Part shown: positions 1-5,761 of the stretch, piece after piece
How the letters are laid out: each line of letters opens with the position of its first letter
Position numbering within the stretch: the stretch's first letter is position 1
Assembly: GCA_011523725.1 (NCBI GenBank)
Contig: WTGD01000342.1
Span: 1-14,637 of the forward strand
Origin: Nitrospinota bacterium
GTDB lineage: Bacteria > UBA8248
Reading direction: 5' to 3'
DNA length: 14,637 bases
Notes under the pieces: model-generated
Told to the model about the DNA's origin: nothing
The model's input: the letters and a program-made list of their open reading frames with translations, nothing else
Database searches by the model: none
Position numbers and translations under genes: made by a program

Positions 1-27
1 CGCTCGTCCTCCCCCGCCTCGAAAACC

Positions 28-63
28 ACCCCCCTTTGACAGGGGGGTATAAAAAGGCAATGC
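28..63. repeat. G/C hairpin repeat, copy 1
   Basis: A perfect palindrome with a 7-bp stem (ACCCCCC at 28-34, GGGGGGT at 42-48) and loop TTTGACA, followed by ATAAAAAGGCAATGC. A closely similar unit occurs at 320-349, where the stem is CCCCC/GGGGG, the loop TTGACA and the tail TAAAGGCGATGC. No T-tract follows the hairpin on the plus strand. On the minus strand only GGTTTTC follows, so it is a poor terminator. It is best read as a repeat unit related to the ends of the neighbouring element. Confidence 0.7.
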
Positions 64-150
64 ATTCCCGCTAAGGCAATGGCCCCCGACGGGCAGAGGA
101 ACTTTGCTTTTTCTTGCCCCTTTGAGGGGGCTGTTAAAAAGCCCTCTACG

Positions 151-190
151 CCTCATCCTGAGTAGCGGCGAAGCCGCGTATCGAAGGATG
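151..190. repeat. Inner palindromic arm, left
   Basis: The arm begins CCTCATCCTGAGTAGC, has a hairpin tip GCGGCGAAGCCGC, and ends GCGTATCGAAGGATG. Its reverse complement matches 228-267 at almost every position except the hairpin tip. It can fold alone or pair with the other arm into a long cruciform or RNA stem of about 40 bp. Confidence 0.85.
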
Positions 191-227
191 CCCTCTCGCC
201 CCGGCGCAAGGCGTTCGACTTTCCTCG

Positions 228-267
228 CCCTTCGATACGCCGCCTTCGGCGGCTACTCAGGGTGAGG
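228..267. repeat. Inner palindromic arm, right
   Basis: The arm begins CCCTTCGATACGC, has a tip GCCGCCTTCGGCGGC, and ends GCTACTCAGGGTGAGG. It is the inverted partner of 151-190. The tip differs in sequence (CGCCTTCGGCG against GGCGAAGCC) but remains self-complementary, which suggests compensatory change that preserves folding. Confidence 0.85.
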
Positions 268-319
268 AAAGAGGCGTTGGCGGTTTGCGCAGGGGGGCGC
301 AGACCGGGCTTTTTCAACA

Positions 320-375
320 ACCCCCTTGACAGGGGGGTAAAGGCGATGCCCTCCAACAGGTTTTTCAACAATCCC
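320..375. repeat. G/C hairpin repeat copy 2 with duplicated TTTTTCAACAA
   Basis: This is the second copy of the unit at 28-63. TTTTTCAACAA occurs at 310-320 immediately before the hairpin and again at 361-371, 51 bases later. The right end of the element may therefore be a partial tandem duplication, or two element ends placed side by side. Confidence 0.6.
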
Positions 376-522
376 ACTTCCGTCGCATCGCCATGCACTG
401 TGAAACTCGGCGAAACCTATCTCGCGTCATTTCAAGTTGCATCAACTTGGGGCTTATCGCGAGCATTCATCCATGCGTTCCGGCAAATCGGGGCATGCCC
501 CTCGAACTGCACGTCGCGGTGT
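376..522. other. Non-coding stretch downstream of the MoaD-like gene
   Basis: No supported gene. Two small hairpins are visible: CAAGTTG-CAT-CAACTTG (433-449, 7-bp stem) and the 12-base palindrome GGGGCATGCCCC (490-501). Both lie downstream of the minus-strand MoaD-like gene, but neither is followed by a T-run in that direction. Either could slow polymerase or protect the transcript end; neither is a convincing intrinsic terminator. Confidence 0.4.
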
Positions 523-819
523 CTACCCTCCGGCGATCGCTCCCACGATGAGAAGCGGCTCAGCGCCTGTTGCGACGGCCTCGGGCAGCGGCGTATCCGG
601 CGGGTCGTGGGAGACGTCCTCCTGGCAGGCGAAAAACCGCACCAGTGGCCGCCGCCGGCCCGTATCGTGCTCGCGGACCGTGCCGCGCAGCATCGGGTAG
701 CGGGCTTCGAGCGCATCGAGCACGCCGCCCAGCGTCACCACGCCGTCTACTTCGAGCGTCACCTCGGCGCCGACGCCGGCGAGCGTCTGCAGGTGGTAGG
801 GGAGCTCGACGCGGATCAC
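523..819 (-). CDS. MoaD/ThiS-like ubiquitin-fold protein
   Basis: A 98-residue protein of the MoaD/ThiS beta-grasp (ubiquitin-like) type. Visible marks are the N-terminal strand IRVELPYHLQTLAGV, the middle segment GGVLDALEARYP followed by RPLVRFFAC, and the C-terminus LLIVGAIAGG with the terminal Gly-Gly. In the family that Gly-Gly is adenylated by an E1-like enzyme and carries sulfur as a thiocarboxylate. It is slightly longer than typical MoaD (about 80 residues). The start is GTG and overlaps the stop of the upstream BNR gene in a GTGA junction, so translation is probably coupled. No moaE, moeB, thiF, thiG or other partner lies in the window, so a role in molybdopterin or thiamine synthesis is not shown. 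It may be a sulfur carrier or protein modifier tied to its BNR neighbour. The fold call is good; the function is unknown. Confidence 0.8.
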   Translation of the reverse strand: MIRVELPYHLQTLAGVGAEVTLEVDGVVTLGGVLDALEARYPMLRGTVREHDTGRRRPLVRFFACQEDVSHDPPDTPLPEAVATGAEPLLIVGAIAGG

Positions 820-2015
820 GGAAGCGTCTGCACCTCAACGGACAGCACGCCCGGCAAGTCGCGCACGATCGGCGACCAGTGGTCTCCACCATCCGGTGAT
901 ACGTACACCTGCCCGCCCGTCGTGCCGAAATAGATGCCGCAGGGATCGAGCGAATCGGCGGCCATCGCGTCCCGCAGCACGTTCACGTAGCAATCCTTCT
1001 GGGGCAGTCCGTCCGTCAGCGCCTGCCATTCGTTGCCGCCGGAGCGGCTCCGGTAGACGCGCAGTTTCCCTTCGGGCGGGTAGCGTTCCGAGTCGCTCTT
1101 GAGGGGAACGACATATATCGTCTCGGGTTCGTGCGCATGGACTTCGATGGGGAAGCCGAAATCGCTGGGCAGATTGTCGCTGACCTCGCGCCAGTTGTCG
1201 CCCGCATCGTCGCTGCGCATCACGTCCCAGTGCTTCTGCATGAACAGCGTGTCGGGGTTCGACGGGTGCATCGCCAGGCGGTGCACGCAGTGGCCGATCT
1301 CGGCGGTCGGATCGGGCAGGAACTCTGAATGCAAGCCGCGATTGATCGGCTTCCATGCCTTGCCGCCGTCTTCGGTGCGGAACGAACCCGCCGCCGAGAT
1401 CGCGACGAAAATCCGCTCGGGGTCCTTCGGGTCGAGCAGTATCGTGTGCAGGCACATGCCGCCCGCGCCCGGCATCCATCCGGCGCCCGTATTGTGGCTG
1501 CGCAGAGCCGAAAGCTCGCGCCACGACTCCCCGCCGTCGGTGGTGCGGAACAGCGCGGCGTCCTCGACTCCCGCATACGCGACATCCGGATCGGTGAGCG
1601 AGGGTTCGAGGTGCCACACCCGCGTAAACTCCCACGGGTGCTGCGTGCCGTCGTACCACTGGTGCGTGGCCAGGGGGCGGCCGGTTTTTTCGGAAGTGTC
1701 GTAGGCGAACTTGTTGCTCTCGCCCTGGGGCATCGGCGGACTCGCGTCGTCGGGGGATGCGCCCCGGCTCTGGGGGCCCGATCCGGGCTGCTCCCAGGTC
1801 AGGCCGCCGTCGTTCGAGCGCTGAATGACCTGCCCGAACCAGCTGCTGGTCTGCGACGCGTAGATGCGGTCGGGGTCCGCCGGGGAACCTTTCAGGTGGT
1901 AAATCTCCCAGCCGGAGAAGTGCGGTCCCGTGACGGACCAGTTTCGGCGGCGTCCGTCGGCCGTGAGGATGAAGGCGCCTTTTCGGGTGCCCACGAGTAC
2001 CCGGATTGTGCTCAC
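816..2015 (-). CDS. BNR/Asp-box beta-propeller protein (sialidase-like fold)
   Basis: A 399-residue protein built from BNR/Asp-box repeats. Boxes are seen at SNDGGLTW (67-74), TTDGGESW (158-165), TEDGGKAW (214-221), SDDAGDNW (268-275), a degenerate SRSGGNEW (323-330) and SPDGGDHW (373-380). This fits a six-bladed propeller. Automated annotation would call it exo-alpha-sialidase or glycosyl hydrolase. I see neither the FRIP motif nor the arginine triad arrangement of true sialidases, and there is no signal peptide, so a cytoplasmic non-sialidase role is more likely. The start is GTG at 2015, supported by GGGAG seven bases upstream; the nearby ATG at about 2029 is out of frame and stops after five codons. 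The stop overlaps the MoaD-like start, so the two form an operon. The substrate is unknown. Confidence 0.85.
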   Translation of the reverse strand: MSTIRVLVGTRKGAFILTADGRRRNWSVTGPHFSGWEIYHLKGSPADPDRIYASQTSSWFGQVIQRSNDGGLTWEQPGSGPQSRGASPDDASPPMPQGESNKFAYDTSEKTGRPLATHQWYDGTQHPWEFTRVWHLEPSLTDPDVAYAGVEDAALFRTTDGGESWRELSALRSHNTGAGWMPGAGGMCLHTILLDPKDPERIFVAISAAGSFRTEDGGKAWKPINRGLHSEFLPDPTAEIGHCVHRLAMHPSNPDTLFMQKHWDVMRSDDAGDNWREVSDNLPSDFGFPIEVHAHEPETIYVVPLKSDSERYPPEGKLRVYRSRSGGNEWQALTDGLPQKDCYVNVLRDAMAADSLDPCGIYFGTTGGQVYVSPDGGDHWSPIVRDLPGVLSVEVQTLP

Positions 2016-2078
2016 CGTCGTTCTCCCATGGAACGCGTCAAGTTGTGGAAGATATGCCCAGGCGGCACGAATTCAAGA

Positions 2079-2123
2079 GGGAATTATATACAAAAGTTCA
2101 CAGGACGTGAGAAAATAATTCCC
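2079..2123 (-). promoter_or_regulatory. Candidate promoter/operator for the BNR-MoaD operon
   Basis: In an AT-rich gap, GGGAATTAT (2079-2087) and ATAATTCCC (2115-2123) form a perfect 9-bp inverted repeat. A shorter pair TCAC/GTGA (2098-2101 and 2107-2110) is nested inside. On the minus strand the proximal arm contains TATAAT (2083-2088), about 68 bases ahead of the GTG start, a perfect -10 match. No good -35 box lies 16-18 bases upstream (CTCACG at 17). A repressor- or activator-bound promoter is plausible, but this is inference from symmetry alone. Confidence 0.4.
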
Positions 2124-2216
2124 GTAAATACCGATAAATTCACGGGGTTTTTCGATAAATTACATCGGCCGGAAATATATGAAGCGATACTTGAACTATG
2201 TCGCGCAAGTATATGG

Positions 2217-2720
2217 CTAAAAACCCTTGTTGAGCGCGAGTCCGAAGAAGATGGCGAACAGGGCGAGGAGCGCGTTCCCGAGGTTCACGTGCTCGAGCGT
2301 CTTGAGCAGTTTCATGCGCTCCTCCGTCGTATCGCTGATGGGACGCCCGTTTCCGGCGGGGCCCATCCCCCGCGTGAGCCTGAGTCCCACCGCGAAGAAC
2401 TGGAAGCTGATCCCCATCATCATCAGGAAAACCGTCAATAATTTAAGCCCCAGCGGCACGAAGAGTTTCCCGAAGGCGGGGCCCATCGCCATCTTGAGGC
2501 CCGTCAGATACCACGCGCCCGTCATGATGAGCACGCCCATGCAGACGAGCACGAAAGGGTGATAAAACCGCAGGATAGAGACGATCTCGCCCGCGTATTC
2601 CGCAGGCTCGAGCCTGCGCCTCAGGTGCCCCATGAGGAGCCAGAAAAATACGAGTGCGCCCTCGTACAGGCAGGCCGCCAGGATATGAACGTAGAGAAGC
2701 CAGAAATAGGTGTTCGACAT
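2217..2720 (-). CDS. Small four-helix integral membrane protein, CopD-like
   Basis: A 167-residue hydrophobic protein with four likely membrane helices: about 4-30, 55-76, 86-112 and 145-165. A charged segment at 115-142 (RGMGPAGNGRPISDTTEERMK) lies between helices 3 and 4. His12 (YVHILAA), His54 and His144 lie in or beside helices, an arrangement reminiscent of CopD/DUF2269-like membrane proteins that may bind haem or metal. I cannot assign a family firmly. The start is ATG at 2720 with only a weak AGAAGA ribosome site. The terminator of the upstream hydrolase gene lies just 35 bases before it, leaving little room for a promoter, so expression may depend on read-through. Confidence 0.75.
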   Translation of the reverse strand: MSNTYFWLLYVHILAACLYEGALVFFWLLMGHLRRRLEPAEYAGEIVSILRFYHPFVLVCMGVLIMTGAWYLTGLKMAMGPAFGKLFVPLGLKLLTVFLMMMGISFQFFAVGLRLTRGMGPAGNGRPISDTTEERMKLLKTLEHVNLGNALLALFAIFFGLALNKGF

Positions 2721-2754
2721 TCGCGTCTTCTAGGAGAAAATTTCGTGTGAAAAA

Positions 2755-2782
2755 CACCCCCGGGACTCGCGCCCCGGGGGTG
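2755..2782 (-). terminator. Rho-independent terminator after the nitrilase-family gene
   Basis: A perfect 10-bp stem, CACCCCCGGG at 2755-2764 pairing with CCCGGGGGTG at 2773-2782, with an 8-base loop. Read on the minus strand it is followed directly by a run of five T (2754-2750). It starts nine bases after the stop of the hydrolase gene and closes the pckA-tautomerase-hydrolase block. Confidence 0.85.
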
Positions 2783-2790
2783 CGTGCGTA

Positions 2791-3648
2791 TTAGCTGGCC
2801 GCGCCTTCCTTGGGGAAGAACTTGTCGTACAACTCGGGCCGTTGCCACTGCGTCAGCACACCGGCCTTGGCCGCGTTTTGCCCCGATGAGGTCACCTCGT
2901 CGTTTTGCTCGCGAAGCTCGCGGATCCGCTCCAGATCTACGTCAACCATGAACATGCCGGCCTTCGTGCTCTCGAATATGACCTCTTCGGGCGTCGCCAC
3001 CATCGCCAGACCGCGCTGGCTCTTGTCGAAAAGGTTCTGCGTGGTGATGACGACCGCCAGATTCTCAATCGCGCGCGACCAGATGAGGTTCCGCCAGGTG
3101 CCCCAAAGCTTTTTCTTGTCCACGCCGGCGGGCAGGAAGATGATTTCCGCCCCGCGCAGCGAGAGTGCGCGCGTCACTTCGGGCATGTAGACCTCGCTGC
3201 ACATCGCCATGCCGACCTGGCCATACTGGGTCTCGAAAACGGGGTATTCGTTTCCGGCGACATACTGAAATTCCCAGATGCCGCCGCCGGTGTATATCCA
3301 TGGGCCGGGGGGATGCGTCCTGCGGTAGCGCCCCGAGGGGCCGCCTGTGGGCCGGGCGAGGTTCAGAAGGTTGTGGGCGGTTTTCTTCTCATCGTCCAGC
3401 GGCTCGAGGGTTCCGTATTGCACATAAATCCCGCAGCGCTTGGCCACTTCTTCCATCGCCTCGGTGGGGTCGAAGGTCGCGGGCATACGCCAGGGACCGG
3501 GATACGATTCCGGAAAGGCGACGAAATCGGCCCCCTGCGCGGCGGCGTCTTCGACGTACCGGACGGCGTCGGCCACGTTTTTTTCATCATCGGGCGGGGG
3601 ATAGCCCATCGGCTGCACGAGTGCGAGCCTGAAGTTGTCGGCGCTCAT
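2791..3648 (-). CDS. Carbon-nitrogen hydrolase (nitrilase superfamily), variant active site
   Basis: A 285-residue member of the nitrilase/omega-amidase superfamily, normal in length. The catalytic Glu is in FPESYPGPW (Glu47) and the nucleophile Cys is in MAMCSEVYMPE (Cys150). The segment that normally reads Y-R-K-x-H reads GRYRRTHPPG, putting Arg110 where the family has its catalytic Lys. The flanking residues align well, so misalignment is unlikely. Family members hydrolyse nitriles, amides or N-carbamoyl compounds in the cytoplasm; the substrate here cannot be told. GAGGAGG seven bases before the ATG supports the start. It lies 34 bases downstream of the tautomerase gene and ends at a strong terminator, so it is probably the last gene of the pckA block. 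A single base (AGG for AAG) accounts for the change, so it could also be a sequencing error. Confidence 0.9.
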   Translation of the reverse strand: MSADNFRLALVQPMGYPPPDDEKNVADAVRYVEDAAAQGADFVAFPESYPGPWRMPATFDPTEAMEEVAKRCGIYVQYGTLEPLDDEKKTAHNLLNLARPTGGPSGRYRRTHPPGPWIYTGGGIWEFQYVAGNEYPVFETQYGQVGMAMCSEVYMPEVTRALSLRGAEIIFLPAGVDKKKLWGTWRNLIWSRAIENLAVVITTQNLFDKSQRGLAMVATPEEVIFESTKAGMFMVDVDLERIRELREQNDEVTSSGQNAAKAGVLTQWQRPELYDKFFPKEGAAS

Positions 3649-3682
3649 TTCAGGTCCTCCTCAAATAAATGAACAACCGCCG

Positions 3683-3868
3683 TTACCGGTCTTCGAAGAG
3701 AGTTCCGCCCGCCGCCCAGGAGTCCGTGCCGACGTCTTGAAATATGACTGTGATGACGTCTTTCGGGGCGCCCGAATGCTTGTGGACCGTCTCTGTAATC
3801 TCATCCGCCATCGCCTTTTTCTGCTCTTTCGATCTTCCTGACAGCAGACTCACCTGAACAACTGGCAT
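3683..3868 (-). CDS. 4-oxalocrotonate tautomerase family protein
   Basis: A 61-residue protein of the 4-OT family. After Met removal the N-terminus is Pro1 (PVVQVSLLSGR), the catalytic base of the family. Arg11 and an aromatic at position 50 (Trp50, in DSWAAGG) also align. The position of 4-OT Arg39 is Thr (KDVITVIFQD), so one of the two substrate-binding arginines is missing. The ATG at 3868 is chosen over one 14 codons upstream because only it exposes Pro1 and because AAGGAG lies eight bases before it. The family interconverts enol and keto acids and works as an oligomer in the cytoplasm. It lies 48 bases after pckA and 34 bases before the nitrilase homologue, which suggests co-transcription. 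The physiological substrate is unknown. Confidence 0.88.
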   Translation of the reverse strand: MPVVQVSLLSGRSKEQKKAMADEITETVHKHSGAPKDVITVIFQDVGTDSWAAGGTLFEDR

Positions 3869-3876
3869 CGGAATAT

Positions 3877-3882
3877 CTCCTT
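3877..3882 (-). promoter_or_regulatory. Ribosome binding site fixing the tautomerase start
   Basis: AAGGAG on the minus strand, eight bases before the ATG at 3868. It decides the start in favour of the Met-Pro form; an upstream in-frame ATG at 3910 would bury the catalytic proline. Confidence 0.8.
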
Positions 3883-3916
3883 CTGAATGGGGAGTGAATA
3901 TATCTGGCATGAACCC

Positions 3917-5551
3917 CTAGATTTTGGGGCCGGCCGCAGCGACGTCCGGTGTCACCCGCTCCGTGAACTGTTCGAAATTTTCCTGGAACTCTACTGCGAG
4001 CTCGCGAATTTTCCCGTCGTATTTTTTCTTGCTTCGCCAAAGGTTTCTGGGGATCATGTATTTCTTCGGTACCCCGGGGCAGCTCGTCGGAACATGCAAA
4101 TCGAATATCGGCACGTCCTGTGTGGGAACTTTGGCCAGTTCGCCCGTCATAGCGGCCGTCAGAAGCGCGCGCGTATGATGCAGCGGCATCCTGTCGACCT
4201 CGCCTGCGGCTCCGCCGATCCATCCCGTATTGACGAGCCAGACCTGCGCGTTGTGTTTTTTGAGCTTGTCCATGAGCATCTCGCCGTATTCGGCGGGATG
4301 CAGGGCCAGGAAGGGGGCCCCGAAACAACTGCTGAACGTGGCCATCGGTTCGTCGACGCCCGCCTCGGTGCCCGCCACTTTCGCCGTATAGCCGGAGAGG
4401 AAATGGTAGGCGGCCTGCTCGGGCGTGAGTTTGCTGATGGGGGGCAGGACGCCGAACGCGTCGCATGTGAGAAAGAAGATATTCTTCGGGTGCCCGCCCA
4501 TACCCGAGAGCACACAGTTGTCGATGAAGTGGTTGGGATAGGTGGCGCGCGTGTTTTCGGTTACCGACATGTCGTCGTAATCGATCTCCCGAGTCAGCGG
4601 ATCAACGACGACGTTCTCCAGAACGGAACCGAAGCGAATGGCGTCCCAAATCTGGGGTTCATCTTCCCTCGTGAGATTGATGGTTTTTGCGTAGCACCCG
4701 CCTTCGAAATTGAAGATGCCCGAATCAGACCAGCCGTGCTCGTCATCGCCGATGAGCTTGCGGTTCGGATCTGCGGACAGGGTAGTCTTTCCCGTGCCGG
4801 AGAGACCGAAGAAAAGAGCCGTGTCCCCGCCGTGGCCCATGTTCGCAGAACAGTGCATCGGAAAGACGCCCTGTTGGGGCAGCAGATAATTCATAATGAA
4901 AAAGGCTGATTTTTTCATCTCGCCGGCGTATTCCGAACCGCCGATGAGCGCCATGTTCTTCTCGAAATTCACCAGGGTGAAGTTCTCTTGCCGGAGTCCT
5001 TCCGCCGGACCCGCTCCCAGGAACCTGCCCATGTCGATGACCGTAAAGGGATTTTTATGATTGCCGAGTTCACCGGGCTCGGGACGGACGAGCAAAGTCT
5101 GGCAGAACATCGAATGCCACGCGAGCTCCGAGATGACGCGCACGGGCAGCTTGTATCTCGGGTCGTTGCCCACGAAACCGTCGAAGATGAAAAGGTCTCG
5201 TTTTTGGGCGTAGCTGGCGATTTTCTGAAAAATGCTGTCCCAGTTTTCGGTCGATATTTTCTGGTTGATGGGGCCCCACCATATCTTTTTGTTGGATGGG
5301 TTCTGATCGACAGTGAACTTGTCTTTGGGCGAGCGGCCCGAGAATTTGCCCGTATGAACCACGAGTGCCCCGTTGGGAGCGAGGTAACCTTCGCCTCGCG
5401 CGACCGCCATTTCATTGAGGGTGGGGATGGGGAGATTCCGGTACACCTTGCCTACGTTCTTGAGGCCTAATTTATGGAGGCCGAACGTCTTTTCGGTTCC
5501 TATTTTCGCAGGCGAGGAGGCGGTCTTTCCTCCCTCCTTGGTTGACGCCAT
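3917..5551 (-). CDS. pckA: Phosphoenolpyruvate carboxykinase (ATP)
   Basis: A 544-residue ATP-dependent PEP carboxykinase, full length for the family (about 540). It converts oxaloacetate plus ATP to phosphoenolpyruvate, CO2 and ADP, the first committed step of gluconeogenesis, in the cytoplasm. Visible are the substrate-site Arg73 in TGKFSGRSPKDKF, the metal ligands Lys213 (EMKKSAF) and His233 (FPMHCSAN), the P-loop GLSGTGKTT (249-257), the acidic kinase motif LIGDDEHGW (267-274) with Asp269/Asp270, and ENTRATYP with Arg335. The start has GGGAGG about eleven bases upstream. A promoter candidate lies 114 bases ahead. Tautomerase and nitrilase-family genes follow closely with no terminator between them. 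Confidence 0.98.
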   Translation of the reverse strand: MASTKEGGKTASSPAKIGTEKTFGLHKLGLKNVGKVYRNLPIPTLNEMAVARGEGYLAPNGALVVHTGKFSGRSPKDKFTVDQNPSNKKIWWGPINQKISTENWDSIFQKIASYAQKRDLFIFDGFVGNDPRYKLPVRVISELAWHSMFCQTLLVRPEPGELGNHKNPFTVIDMGRFLGAGPAEGLRQENFTLVNFEKNMALIGGSEYAGEMKKSAFFIMNYLLPQQGVFPMHCSANMGHGGDTALFFGLSGTGKTTLSADPNRKLIGDDEHGWSDSGIFNFEGGCYAKTINLTREDEPQIWDAIRFGSVLENVVVDPLTREIDYDDMSVTENTRATYPNHFIDNCVLSGMGGHPKNIFFLTCDAFGVLPPISKLTPEQAAYHFLSGYTAKVAGTEAGVDEPMATFSSCFGAPFLALHPAEYGEMLMDKLKKHNAQVWLVNTGWIGGAAGEVDRMPLHHTRALLTAAMTGELAKVPTQDVPIFDLHVPTSCPGVPKKYMIPRNLWRSKKKYDGKIRELAVEFQENFEQFTERVTPDVAAAGPKI

Positions 5552-5664
5552 GTGTTTCTTCCTCCCGGGGAGCGAAGTTTCCTGAAACGAGAGGGTCTCT
5601 CGTGCGCGAAACGTCCTTCTGAATTTTTTGCGAATTCCGTCGAAATCCGCCCAAAGAAGGCCGC

Positions 5665-5693
5665 AATATGCCTCGCAAAATGAAAGAAGTCAA
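5665..5693 (-). promoter_or_regulatory. Sigma-70-type promoter candidate for pckA
   Basis: On the minus strand TTGACT (5693-5688) and CATATT (5670-5665) are separated by exactly 17 bases. The -35 matches consensus at five of six positions and the -10 at four of six. It lies in the 210-base gap between the YgfZ-like gene and pckA and implies a leader of about 105 bases. Confidence 0.55.
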
Positions 5694-5761
5694 AAGCGGA
5701 TCGAGGTAGCTTCCGGCTCGTCCGCTGCTCGAATTTCTCAGGTTGTATCGATTCTCCCGGC

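Larger units (their letters stand above)
116..338. mobile_element. MITE-like nested palindromic element, no coding capacity
   Basis: About 220 bases are organised as an imperfect inverted repeat. The outer left end reads GCCCC-TTTGAG-GGGGC then TGTTAAAAAGCCC (116-145). The outer right end reads GGGCTTTTTCAACA then CCCCC-TTGACA-GGGGG (306-336), roughly the reverse complement of the left. Inside are two 40-base arms, 151-190 and 228-267, that are near-perfect reverse complements and each contain their own hairpin. No transposase or other gene lies in it. Terminal inverted repeats plus internal symmetry fit a non-autonomous, MITE-like insertion; the mobilising family is not identified and no target-site duplication was found. 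Confidence 0.6.

Noticed and set aside
490..501. GGGGCATGCCCC palindrome as a terminator
   Set aside because: There is no room for a loop without breaking the stem and no T-run follows in either direction. It may be chance in GC-rich DNA.
262..933. Plus-strand open frame of 223 codons
   Set aside because: It runs across the palindromic element and then antisense to the MoaD-like and BNR genes. Its product is Arg/Pro/His-rich with no family features.
816..2015. True sialidase assignment for the BNR protein
   Set aside because: Asp boxes alone define only the fold. The FRIP motif and arginine triad are not visible and there is no export signal.
1329..2441. Long plus-strand open frame (370 codons)
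   Set aside because: It is antisense to the BNR gene, the AT-rich regulatory gap and the membrane-protein gene. Its composition is that of a GC-rich shadow frame, and the opposite strand has clear family motifs.
3869..3910. Upstream ATG extending the tautomerase by 14 residues
   Set aside because: It would bury the catalytic Pro1. The ribosome site AAGGAG sits inside this extension, eight bases before the ATG at 3868.
3887..4909. Plus-strand open frame inside pckA
   Set aside because: The minus strand encodes an unmistakable PEP carboxykinase over the same bases.
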